Assembly: GCA_030643125.1 (NCBI GenBank)
Contig: DAOWML010000118.1
Span: 1 to 7,162, forward strand
Length of the DNA stretch: 7,162 bases
Source of the DNA: Bacteroidales bacterium
Lineage (GTDB): Bacteria > Bacteroidota > Bacteroidia > Bacteroidales > UBA12077
Reading direction: 5' to 3'
Shown piece by piece: positions 1 through 5,877 of this stretch. Both the position numbers and the translations under genes were made by a program. How positions within the stretch are numbered: the first letter of the stretch is position 1; each line of letters starts with the position of its first letter. Under the pieces are notes generated by a model. The model was not told the DNA's origin, ran no database searches, and saw only the letters and a program-made list of their open reading frames with translations.

Positions 1-2
1 AT

Positions 3-593
3 GAGCCTGTTTTTGAACCGGGAACCAAATGGAAATACAGTAATTCAGATTATGCTTTACTGGTTAAGATTATTGAAAAAAAATCAAAAAAGTCATATAA
101 GGATTTTTTACATAAGTATATTTTCAAGAAACTATCTATGAATAATACTTTTTTAGCAGATGAGATTAGCGATCAAAATATAGCTGAAAGTCATTTCAAA
201 GAAAATGAAAAGTATATTACAAGAAAAGATATTAGTAAAGTGTATGGGGAGCAGGGGATATATACTAATTCTATAGATTATGCTAAATGGACTAAAGCTT
301 TATTTTCAGAGAAATTGTTGAAAAGCGAGAGTCTTTCTAAAATATTTTCTGTTGAGAAATTATCTGATAATAAGGATGTTCCTTATTATGGTTATGGTTG
401 GGCTGTAATGAAAAAAAATGGTGTTCGCTATAATTGGCATGGTGGTTCTCAAAGGGGGTATTCAAACTTAGTTTTACTATTGCCTGATACTCATATGACA
501 GTTTTAATATTGACGAATAGAAATGATGGTTATGACTTTTTAAAAATGTCAATACATATAGCAAAATTATTTGACAATAATTTGAAGTTATAA
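3..593 (+). CDS. Serine hydrolase, class-C beta-lactamase/PBP-like family (C-terminal part)
   Basis: The reading frame is open from position 3 to the TAA at 591-593, so the ATG at 138 is internal and the true start lies left of the window. The 196 visible residues carry two landmarks of the class-C beta-lactamase/esterase/DD-peptidase fold. Near visible residues 6-14, PGTKWKYSN ends in the YxN catalytic motif (Tyr-Ser-Asn). Near residues 146-148, HGG sits where beta-lactamases have KTG, as in many non-lactamase 'serine hydrolases'. The stretch LLVKIIEKKSKKSYKDFL and the GIYTNSIDYAKW segment also fit the family. The nucleophile motif SxxK must be upstream and cannot be checked. These enzymes usually act outside the cytoplasm on peptides or esters; the substrate is unknown. 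The gene faces right and ends 8 nt before a hairpin terminator, so it looks unrelated to the export genes further right. Confidence 0.85.
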   Translation, partial: EPVFEPGTKWKYSNSDYALLVKIIEKKSKKSYKDFLHKYIFKKLSMNNTFLADEISDQNIAESHFKENEKYITRKDISKVYGEQGIYTNSIDYAKWTKALFSEKLLKSESLSKIFSVEKLSDNKDVPYYGYGWAVMKKNGVRYNWHGGSQRGYSNLVLLLPDTHMTVLILTNRNDGYDFLKMSIHIAKLFDNNLKL

Positions 594-600
594 TTCTCTT

Positions 601-633
601 AGTGATACGATGACTTTAAGTCATCGTATCACT
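601..633. repeat. REP-like 33-nt palindrome, copy 1 (3' side of RAYT)
   Basis: This 33-nt palindrome begins AGTGATACGATGACTT and ends with its reverse complement. It lies 23 bp beyond the transposase stop codon. Copies 2 (1035-1067) and 3 (1282-1314) have the same length, the same AGTG...CACT ends, the same TTAGTG left boundary and a GACTT-centred dyad. It is probably a substrate or end of the RAYT element (inference). Confidence 0.7.
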
Positions 634-639
634 TTTTTA
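601..639 (+). terminator. Hairpin terminator after the serine hydrolase
   Basis: A perfect 15-bp stem (601-615 with 619-633, 3-nt loop) is followed by six T residues (634-639... T-rich to 639). It starts 8 nt after the hydrolase stop codon, so it should end that transcript. On the opposite strand the hairpin is not followed by a T run, so it would not be a classical terminator for the minus-strand transposase. It doubles as one of the REP-like hairpins described separately. Confidence 0.75.
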
Positions 640-656
640 TCTACTTTTACTTCGAA

Positions 657-1271
657 TCAAGACTCATCTTTGTAAATTAATCCAAAATTTTTAGCTGCAA
701 TTTTGTTAATTAGCTTTCCATTACGCAAATCTGAATAATCTTTAGCTGATGAAAATGACCATTCTGTTACTTTTTCTGCCAGACCTGCTTTTACTGGATT
801 TTGGTGTATATAATTGAAACATATTTGTGGATATTCATTTTCGGGATTTGATGAATTTAATTGCGTAATTCCATTTTTAGCAATAAAAGACGGAGTTATT
901 CCATTTGGGCAATTTAAACATTCGGCTTTTGTTTTTCCTCGAAATAAACTTCCTGAAGTAATATTTTGTTTGTTTATAGCTCGTGTATAGGATGCAAGCA
1001 TAATTCCTATGGAATGATTAAAACTGATTGTTTTAGTGGAAGTGCGACTTGGAGTCGCTCCCCCACTCTTAGGCAAACTTTCATAATTCACTAATACCAT
1101 TAAATGAAAATGATTAGGCATTAAACACCAAGCCAGGATATCGGCATAAGGTGTTATATATGTTTTTATCTTTTCAAGGAAAAATAAATAATTCTCTTGA
1201 CTAAAGAAGATTTTTCTATGGTTGTTGCCTTGATTATAAATGTGATATATAAAATCTTTTTCTAGTAGCAT
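657..1271 (-). CDS. REP-associated tyrosine transposase (RAYT, TnpA_REP, Y1_Tnp domain)
   Basis: The 204-residue protein is a complete single-domain HUH nuclease of the IS200/IS605-related Y1 transposase family. The HUH motif is in MPNHFHLMV (His54 and His56), and the likely catalytic Tyr154 is in NYIHQNPVKAGL, a segment diagnostic of RAYTs. IYNQGNNHRKIFF (11-23) and SLFRGKTKAE are also typical. Family members cut and rejoin single-stranded DNA at REP hairpins and are usually domesticated single-copy genes. Here 33-nt hairpins lie on both sides, and a third, in frame, encodes about residues 69-79 (SGGATPSRTST) just after the HUH strand. The gene lies 48 nt downstream of the kinase stop with no clear terminator between, so read-through from the regulator-kinase operon is possible. 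No Shine-Dalgarno is visible; a hairpin ends 10 nt before the ATG and may affect translation. All motifs are present, so the protein is probably functional. Confidence 0.9.
   Translation of the reverse strand: MLLEKDFIYHIYNQGNNHRKIFFSQENYLFFLEKIKTYITPYADILAWCLMPNHFHLMVLVNYESLPKSGGATPSRTSTKTISFNHSIGIMLASYTRAINKQNITSGSLFRGKTKAECLNCPNGITPSFIAKNGITQLNSSNPENEYPQICFNYIHQNPVKAGLAEKVTEWSFSSAKDYSDLRNGKLINKIAAKNFGLIYKDES
1035..1067. repeat. REP-like 33-nt palindrome, copy 2, inside the RAYT coding sequence
   Basis: The outer stem AGTGG/CCACT (1035-1039 with 1063-1067) and the inner stem GCGACT/AGTCGC (1044-1049 with 1053-1058, loop TGG) are separated by an internal loop. Length and centre match copies 1 and 3, and the core GACTTGGAGTC is identical to copy 3. 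Copies 2 and 3 also share the right boundary CACTCTTA. Being 33 nt long, it keeps the transposase frame open. Confidence 0.65.
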
Positions 1272-1281
1272 GTTTCTGTTT

Positions 1282-1314
1282 AGTGATAGGATGACTTGGA
1301 GTCATCATATCACT
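1282..1314. repeat. REP-like 33-nt palindrome, copy 3 (5' side of RAYT)
   Basis: This is a 15-bp stem (1282-1296 with 1300-1314) with one mismatch and a TGG loop. It lies between the kinase stop codon (5 bp away) and the RAYT start codon (10 bp away). It differs from copy 1 mainly in the loop (TGG instead of TTA) and two stem positions. No T run follows on the minus strand, so it is not a standard terminator for the kinase operon. Confidence 0.7.
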
Positions 1315-1319
1315 CTTAA

Positions 1320-2690
1320 CTAAAAAGTCAATGTAAAAGTAGTTCCTCCTGCCTTACCCTGCCCGTCCGGCAGGTTTCCTATTTCTGATTTTGCCGTAAT
1401 CGATCCAGCGTGTAAGCGCATAATTTGTTTCGATAGGCTTAACCCTATACCTGAACCTTTTGGTTTTGTAGTGAAAAAAGGAATAAAAATTTTATCTAAA
1501 ACTTCTTTTAATATACCCTGACCGTTATCAATAACCTGTATTGTAACTCTCCCGCGTTTGTTATAGTAGGCCTTTACATGAATCATGGGTGTTTCACTAT
1601 TTTCGAGAGCATGTATGGCATTTTTAATTAAGTTAATTAAAACTTGTTCAATTAGTTTTGTGTCGGCATAGAACTCTATGGATTCAGGCTCTATTGACAC
1701 AACATAATCTACATTTTTAGTTTTGATTTCTTCCTGAAATAGGAGCTTTATATCATCAAGAACCTCTTTAACTTTAGCTATTTTGAAATTTGGCGTAGGA
1801 ATTTTTGTTAAATTTCTATAAGTATCAACAAAATGAAGTAAACCATTGCTTCTTTTATTAATGGTTTTTATGGCCATTTGAACTTCTTCTATGGATTCTT
1901 TATCAGGAGGAGTTTTTCTATTCTGAGCATCTTTCAACATTAAATCTAATGTAGAAGTAATAGAAGAAATTGGTGTAATTGAATTCATTATTTCGTGTGT
2001 AAGAACACGGATTAATTTTTGCCAGCTTTCTGTTTCCTGATCCTCTAATACGCTTTGAATATTTTTAATTGTAACAAGTATAATACTTTTATGTAGTATC
2101 TTAAATTCTGTTCCCGATATGGCTAATTGTAAAATATCATCTTCTTCCTGAATTTTTACCAGGCAACTTTTTCCCGGTTCAAATTTAATAAGAGTATCTA
2201 CTAATTTGGGGCTAATACTATTCAGGTCGTAAATATTCTTTACAGAATTTATCTGGAATAGTTTTTTAAAGGCATTATTAACCATATCAACTGTACCATC
2301 ACGTTGATAGGTAATAATACTTACATCAATATTCCTTACAAGATTTTGAAAGTATTGATATTGCTCTTCCTTTTCAGATCGTACTTTTTGGAAGTCCTGA
2401 ATTACATCATTAAAAGCTTTATTAAGTTCATCAAAAGATGATCCCATTCCCTCAATTTTAAAAGATCGTGTAAATTCAGAAAAACGAATAGATTCAAGAA
2501 AACTTGAAAGATCACGGTTTGTTTTGTCCATGTATTTAAAAATGAGATAAACCTGAAATATGATTATAAGTGCAATTAAGAATGGAGTAATAAAATACTC
2601 TAAAGTAAGTGTGTAGAAAAAAAGAAATATTGTTGCTGTTAACAACAATATTCTGAATATAGCAACAAATCTAAAATTTCTAAAGATCAT
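1320..2690 (-). CDS. Membrane-bound PAS-containing sensor histidine kinase (NtrY/AtoS-like)
   Basis: This 456-residue inner-membrane kinase phosphorylates a response regulator, almost certainly the one encoded just upstream. Two hydrophobic segments (about 8-28 and 33-52) leave only a very short periplasmic turn, so there is no extracytoplasmic sensor domain. A HAMP-like/coiled linker (about 53-112) and a PAS-like region (about 113-210) follow. The H-box LTHEIMNSITPI has phospho-acceptor His232. The ATPase domain has an N-box (QVLINLIKNAIHAL, Asn353/Asn357), G1 DNGQGI (388-393), an F-box PFFTTKPKG and G2 GSGIGL (412-417), so it should be active. The start overlaps the regulator gene by 11 nt, which implies translational coupling. 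Near the C-terminus, between SEIG and GTTFTLTF, about ten extra residues (NLPDGQGKAG) are encoded by a GC-rich hairpin sequence; homologues usually run straight through as SEIGKGTTF (from memory). The signal is unknown; membrane stress or an intracellular cue via PAS is possible. Confidence 0.93.
   Translation of the reverse strand: MIFRNFRFVAIFRILLLTATIFLFFYTLTLEYFITPFLIALIIIFQVYLIFKYMDKTNRDLSSFLESIRFSEFTRSFKIEGMGSSFDELNKAFNDVIQDFQKVRSEKEEQYQYFQNLVRNIDVSIITYQRDGTVDMVNNAFKKLFQINSVKNIYDLNSISPKLVDTLIKFEPGKSCLVKIQEEDDILQLAISGTEFKILHKSIILVTIKNIQSVLEDQETESWQKLIRVLTHEIMNSITPISSITSTLDLMLKDAQNRKTPPDKESIEEVQMAIKTINKRSNGLLHFVDTYRNLTKIPTPNFKIAKVKEVLDDIKLLFQEEIKTKNVDYVVSIEPESIEFYADTKLIEQVLINLIKNAIHALENSETPMIHVKAYYNKRGRVTIQVIDNGQGILKEVLDKIFIPFFTTKPKGSGIGLSLSKQIMRLHAGSITAKSEIGNLPDGQGKAGGTTFTLTF
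1348..1374. repeat. GC-rich hairpin repeat inside the kinase 3' end
   Basis: CCTGCC (1358-1363) pairs with GGCAGG (1369-1374) around a 5-nt loop, and a second CCTGCC lies at 1348-1353. This GC-rich patch stands out from the AT-rich gene. It resembles the intergenic hairpins at 4184-4199 and 6900-6915 (CCTGnC-GGTA-GnCAGG). It encodes kinase residues about 440-448 in frame. Confidence 0.5.
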
Positions 2691-4056
2691 ATTTTTCCAT
2701 TCTTCTGTATAATGAAGTTCTAGTAAGTCCTAGTATTGTTGCAGCCTGGGTTACATTGCCCTGATTTTGTTTTAGTACTTTAACAATTATATTCTTTTCT
2801 ACTTCAACAAGGTTGTATGTGTCAATTTCAATTTCTGCAATTTTTTCACTTCTGGTTGTAAGTAAAAAATCATCAGATTCCAATATGTCGGAATCACTCA
2901 TAATAACAGCTCTTTCTAAGGCGTGTTGTAATTCTCTTACATTCCCTGGCCACTGATACTGACTCATTTTTTTCATTGCATCGGCATTGATACCCTTAAT
3001 TTTTTTTCTGTATTTCTTTGAATAGATGCCTAAGAAATGATTTGCAAGCAATGGAATATCACTTACTCTTTCTCTTAAAGGAGGTAAATGTATTTCTACA
3101 GTATTTATTCGATATATTAAATCTTGCCTAAACGATTCATCCTGAACCATTGTATGAATATTATTATTTGTAGCACAAATTAGCCGGACATCAATTTTGT
3201 TTGGTTTATTGGCACCTACCCGGGTAATTTCTCTTCTTTCAAGAACATTAAGTAGTTTGGCTTGCATAGGCAATGATAAATTCCCTATTTCATCTAAAAA
3301 TAATGTTCCCCCTGATGCTATTTCAAATCTCCCGGGTTTATCTTTTTTTGCATCAGTAAAGGAACCTTTCATGTGCCCAAACAGTTCGCTTTCGAATAAT
3401 GTTTCTGCAATCGAACCCAAATCTACACTCATAAACACTTCGTCTGTCCTGAGTGAATTTCGATGTAAGGCTCTTGCAACAAGCTCTTTACCGGTTCCGT
3501 TTTCGCCAAGAATTAAAATGTTAGCATCGGTTTTAGCAACTTTTTTAATTGTTGTAAATACTTGTTGCATTTCAGGAGAATTACCGATAAATTCATGAAA
3601 AGGTTGATCCTGAATAGCACTAATTGCCTTTTGTTTTTTCTTTAAATCAGTGGCTTCACTTTTTGATCTACGAAGTTTAATTGCAGATGAAATTGTAGCA
3701 AGTAACTTTTCGTTTTGCCATGGTTTTAAAACAAAATCCGTAGCACCAAGCTTAATTGCTTTAACAGCTTTTTCAGCATCGCCATAAGCAGTTATAAATA
3801 CAACAACTGCATCAGGATCAATTCCTGTGATTTTTGCTAAGCAGTCAAAACCTTCCTGACCACTAATGGCATCTTTAGTAAAATTCATGTCAAGAAGAAT
3901 AACATCGTAATTTTCGTTATGTAAAAACTCCGGAATTCTTTCAGGGTTTGTTTCGGTTTGAATTAATTCCACATGATTTTTAAGTAGAAGTTTTAAAGCA
4001 AACAGTATATCTTCATTATCGTCAACAGCCAGTATTCTGCCAATCTTTTCGTTCAT
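2680..4056 (-). CDS. Sigma-54-dependent response regulator, NtrC/AtoC family (REC-AAA+-Fis HTH)
   Basis: The 458-residue protein has all three NtrC-family domains at usual length. The receiver (about 5-125) has acidic pocket Asp12/Asp13, phospho-acceptor Asp56 (LLDMNF), Thr89 and Lys111 (KPW). The AAA+ domain (about 155-390) has Walker A GENGTGKE (184-191), Walker B GGTLFLDEIGNL (Asp255/Glu256), the region around RQDLIYRIN where arginine-finger residues lie, and sensor II WPGNVREL (369-376). The sigma-54 contact loop reads GSFTDA (231-236) instead of GAFTGA; Phe and Thr are kept, so sigma-54 activation is still expected. A Fis-type helix-turn-helix (about 433-456, GNVTQAATILGLTRTSLYRR) binds enhancer DNA. 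The gene is first in the operon, overlaps the kinase by 11 nt and is divergent from the exporter adaptor gene. Paired dyads at 4228-4265 and 6696-6732 are its likely targets (inference). No Shine-Dalgarno is seen. Confidence 0.95.
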   Translation of the reverse strand: MNEKIGRILAVDDNEDILFALKLLLKNHVELIQTETNPERIPEFLHNENYDVILLDMNFTKDAISGQEGFDCLAKITGIDPDAVVVFITAYGDAEKAVKAIKLGATDFVLKPWQNEKLLATISSAIKLRRSKSEATDLKKKQKAISAIQDQPFHEFIGNSPEMQQVFTTIKKVAKTDANILILGENGTGKELVARALHRNSLRTDEVFMSVDLGSIAETLFESELFGHMKGSFTDAKKDKPGRFEIASGGTLFLDEIGNLSLPMQAKLLNVLERREITRVGANKPNKIDVRLICATNNNIHTMVQDESFRQDLIYRINTVEIHLPPLRERVSDIPLLANHFLGIYSKKYRKKIKGINADAMKKMSQYQWPGNVRELQHALERAVIMSDSDILESDDFLLTTRSEKIAEIEIDTYNLVEVEKNIIVKVLKQNQGNVTQAATILGLTRTSLYRRMEKYDL

Positions 4057-4105
4057 AATAAAGTAGTTAACTAAATAATTATCTGAATTAACTGTAAAGA
4101 TACAA

Positions 4106-4147
4106 TTTAAATGACTAAAATGTTTAAATGACTAAAATGACTAAAAT
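4106..4147. repeat. 17-bp tandem direct repeat, low-complexity
   Basis: TTTAAATGACTAAAATG occurs twice back to back (4106-4122 and 4123-4139), followed by a partial third unit. The core AAATGACTAA starts at 4109, 4126 and 4135. Its reverse complement TTAGTCATTT is at 4200-4209, so the tandem block and the inverted copy bracket the hairpin at 4184-4199. Function unknown. Confidence 0.75.
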
Positions 4148-4183
4148 TAAATTAAAAATTTAAATATTTAGTAAGCATTCCTT

Positions 4184-4199
4184 CCTGTCGGTAGACAGG
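4184..4199. repeat. CCTGnC-GGTA-GnCAGG hairpin repeat
   Basis: CCTGTC-GGTA-GACAGG is a perfect 6-bp stem with a 4-nt loop. The inner stem at 6900-6915 has the same form (CCTGAC-GGTA-GTCAGG), and the kinase carries a relative at 1358-1374. It is a dispersed palindromic repeat rather than a terminator, since no T run follows. Confidence 0.6.
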
Positions 4200-4227
4200 T
4201 TAGTCATTTATAATTTGATTATGCTTG

Positions 4228-4265
4228 TGTACGGATTCGTACTCAGCCTGTTTCGTTATCGAACA
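4228..4265. promoter_or_regulatory. Paired enhancer-like dyads (candidate NtrC-type binding sites), set 1
   Basis: Site A is TGTACG-GATT-CGTACT (4228-4243). Site B is GTTTCG-TTAT-CGAACA (4250-4265). Their centres are 22 bp apart, about two helical turns, so both would face the same side of the DNA. Site B is centred 75 bp before the GG of the TGGCA element at 4331. The estimated transcription start (about 4356) would place the sites near -120 and -99, a normal distance for activators of the NtrC family. The same arrangement recurs at 6696-6732. Confidence 0.55.
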
Positions 4266-4282
4266 GTTTATCTTTTGTAAAA

Positions 4283-4299
4283 ACATATTAAAAATATGT
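4283..4299. promoter_or_regulatory. 17-bp AT-rich dyad between enhancer sites and promoter
   Basis: ACATATT-AAA-AATATGT is a perfect 7-bp inverted repeat with a 3-nt centre, lying in the loop region between the candidate enhancer pair and the -24 element. It could be a second regulator site or just AT-rich DNA; no copy was found at the equivalent place in set 2. Confidence 0.25.
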
Positions 4300-4330
4300 A
4301 ACAACCACCAAGACAGATATATACATGTTT

Positions 4331-4345
4331 TGGCATAATAAATGA
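4331..4345 (+). promoter_or_regulatory. Candidate sigma-54 (-24/-12) promoter for the adaptor gene
   Basis: TGGCATAATAAATGA matches the -24 half of the sigma-54 consensus (TGGCA) and has the -12 G at the right distance (GG, 10 nt, G). The next base is A instead of the usual C. Transcription would start near 4356, giving a 36-nt leader before the ATG at 4392. A nearly identical element is at 6798-6812, with the same enhancer spacing. Confidence 0.5.
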
Positions 4346-4391
4346 TTATTGAAGGGCAGAATCTAAATAAATCTTACAAAATTTTTAAATA

Positions 4392-5645
4392 ATGGATAGA
4401 GTAATAGAAAAAAAGCATAAATGGCTAAACAAAAGAACAGTATGGATAACAGTGGGGAGTGTTCTTATTCTTCTAGTTGCTTATAATATCTTTTTCGGCG
4501 ATAAAAGTTCAAAGCTGAACGTTGAAAAAGAAAAAATTACAATTGAATCAATTATTGAAGATGAGTTTAAGGATTATATAGCACAGATTGGAACAGTAGA
4601 ACCAATAAGAACTATTTACTTGGATGCTATCGAGGGAGGGAGAGTTGATGAAATATTAATTGACGAAGGTAATATGGTGAAAAAAGGGAATGTAATTCTA
4701 CGTTTAAGTAATACCAATTTGATTTTAGAAATCTCTAACAACGAGGCTGCTGTTTCAAGATCCATTAACGAATTCGAAAATACAAAAATCACTTTGGAAC
4801 TTAATACCATAAATAGAAAACAGACACTGATTGAAACTGAACGTTTGCTCAAGATGCAAGAACGACAGTATGAATACAATAAAAAGTTATTTGATGATGA
4901 GCATATTTCAAAAGAGGTTTTTGATCAATCATATGAACAGTATTATGCTACAAGCCGTCAGCATTCGTTATTAAACGAAGCTTTAAAGAATGATTCTATT
5001 TATAGGAAAGTTCAGTTAAAAGCCATGGACAATCAGATTAGAAACATGCAGGAAAACTTAAAAATTATTCAGGGTAGATTGGATAACCTGAATGTAAAAG
5101 CTCCTGTTGACGGTGAATTGGCAAACTTAAATCCAGAAATTGGTGAAGTTATTACTTATGGTTCCCGCATAGGTACTATCAATATTCTTGATAATTATAA
5201 ATTAAGAGTAGAAATTGATGAACACTATATAGCAAGAGTAAGAAAAGGACTTCCAGGTAGTTTCGATTTTGCAGGTGCAAACTATACTTTAAAAATTGAT
5301 AAAGTATATCCGGAAGTTAATAATGGCAGATTTGCTGTTGATATGGTGTTTACTTCCGAAAAGCCAAGTCAAATAAGAATTGGCCAGACATTCAGATTAA
5401 AATTAGAACTTGGTGAATCGAAGCAAGCTGTATTAATTCCCCGTGGTGGATTTTATCAAAGTACTGGCGGACAATGGGTATATATTGTTAACGAAGAAGG
5501 TGATTTAGCTGTGAAAAGAGATATTTCAATAGGACGTCAAAACCCTAGATATTATGAAGTGCTTGAAGGATTAAATCCGGGGGAACAAGTTATTGTATCG
5601 AGCTATGATAACTTTAATGATGTTGATCAGTTAATACTAAAATAG
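4392..5645 (+). CDS. HlyD/RND-type periplasmic adaptor subunit of an ABC exporter
   Basis: The 417-residue membrane-fusion protein should link an inner-membrane ABC transporter to a TolC-like outer-membrane channel. A short basic N-terminus precedes one transmembrane anchor (about 17-35). The first lipoyl half-motif is around 79-105 (AIEGGRVDEILIDEG), followed by a long alpha-helical hairpin (about 110-230, rich in Glu, Gln, Lys and Asn). The second lipoyl half is about 233-263 (LNVKAPVDGELANL), then a beta-barrel (about 268-340) and a membrane-proximal domain (about 345-415, with VLIPRGGFYQ and GLNPGEQVIV). This order and length fit MacA-like adaptors. The ATG is not preceded by a Shine-Dalgarno, and no upstream start competes. 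It is divergent from the sigma-54 regulator operon and lies behind a candidate sigma-54 promoter. The ATPase gene follows after 232 bp, a wide gap for an operon. Substrate unknown: candidates include antibiotics, peptides and lipids. Confidence 0.92.
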   Translation: MDRVIEKKHKWLNKRTVWITVGSVLILLVAYNIFFGDKSSKLNVEKEKITIESIIEDEFKDYIAQIGTVEPIRTIYLDAIEGGRVDEILIDEGNMVKKGNVILRLSNTNLILEISNNEAAVSRSINEFENTKITLELNTINRKQTLIETERLLKMQERQYEYNKKLFDDEHISKEVFDQSYEQYYATSRQHSLLNEALKNDSIYRKVQLKAMDNQIRNMQENLKIIQGRLDNLNVKAPVDGELANLNPEIGEVITYGSRIGTINILDNYKLRVEIDEHYIARVRKGLPGSFDFAGANYTLKIDKVYPEVNNGRFAVDMVFTSEKPSQIRIGQTFRLKLELGESKQAVLIPRGGFYQSTGGQWVYIVNEEGDLAVKRDISIGRQNPRYYEVLEGLNPGEQVIVSSYDNFNDVDQLILK

Positions 5646-5877
5646 GGTGTTACCACGAATTTAATGGGTAATGACAAAATGATTGAATGATAAAATGGTT
5701 ATGAAAGATTATGACAGAAAAGGAAATATTTATTGAAGCATTAAACAGAAAATAACATTTAATCATTTACGCATTTAATTATTTCCACTAAAATTTATAC
5801 TGAGCGTAGTCGAAGTATAACAGTAGAACCTAAAATAAAAGAATAATATATATAATAGTAATTTAAATCTTACAGTT
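5646..5877. other. Gap between adaptor and ATPase genes with AT-rich repeats
   Basis: There is no gene and no clear terminator. From about 5672 to 5790 it contains loosely repeated AATGATTGAATGATAAAATG-type sequence and, further right, its approximate reverse complement (ACATTTAATCATTT...). This is similar in style to the tandem block at 4106-4147. A REP-like hairpin follows at 5795-5820. No TGGCA promoter element or TGTnCG-type dyad is present, so the ATPase is probably read from the adaptor promoter. Confidence 0.55.
5795..5820. repeat. REP-like palindrome containing ACTGAGCGTAGTCGAAGT
   Basis: TTATACT (5795-5801) pairs with AGTATAA (5814-5820), and an inner CG/CG pair closes the loop TAGT. 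The core ACTGAGCGTAGTCGAAGT (5799-5816) is a short repeat that I recognise as very common between genes in Bacteroidota genomes. It lies 57 bp before the ATPase start and may form a hairpin in the adaptor-ATPase transcript. Confidence 0.65.

Larger units (their letters stand above)
4057..4391. other. Divergent intergenic region between regulator and adaptor genes
   Basis: There is no gene in these 335 bp. From left to right it holds tandem AAATGACTAA-type repeats (4106-4147), a CCTGTC-GGTA-GACAGG hairpin (4184-4199), two dyads proposed as enhancer sites (4228-4265), a 17-bp dyad (4283-4299) and a sigma-54-like promoter (4331-4345). I found no convincing Bacteroidota housekeeping promoter (TTG-N19-TAnnTTTG) for the regulator operon. 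A partial -7 match, TATCTTTA, lies on the minus strand near 4095-4102 but has no -33 partner. Confidence 0.7.

Noticed and set aside
337..564. 75-codon open frame on the minus strand
   Set aside because: It is antisense to the conserved C-terminus of the serine hydrolase and has no family features.
138..593. Start of the serine hydrolase at the ATG at 138
   Set aside because: The frame is open to position 3, and the upstream codons encode the conserved PGTKWKYSN region, so this ATG is internal.
601..1314. CRISPR-like array from the repeated hairpins
   Set aside because: There are only three copies, at irregular distances, one inside a gene; no spacer pattern and no cas genes.
3197..3598. 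133-codon open frame on the plus strand
   Set aside because: It lies wholly opposite the AAA+ domain of the regulator gene, whose motifs are certain. The translation has no recognisable features.
4248..4266. CTG...CAG hairpin as a terminator for divergent transcripts
   Set aside because: No T run on either side. Its spacing to the neighbouring dyad and to the TGGCA element fits a binding site better.
4616..4879. 87-codon open frame on the minus strand
   Set aside because: It is antisense to the lipoyl and helical regions of the adaptor gene, with a Ser/Ile/Leu-rich translation typical of a shadow frame.
5650..5671. Weak TTACC/GGTAA hairpin after the adaptor gene as a terminator
   Set aside because: Only five base pairs, a long loop and no T run.
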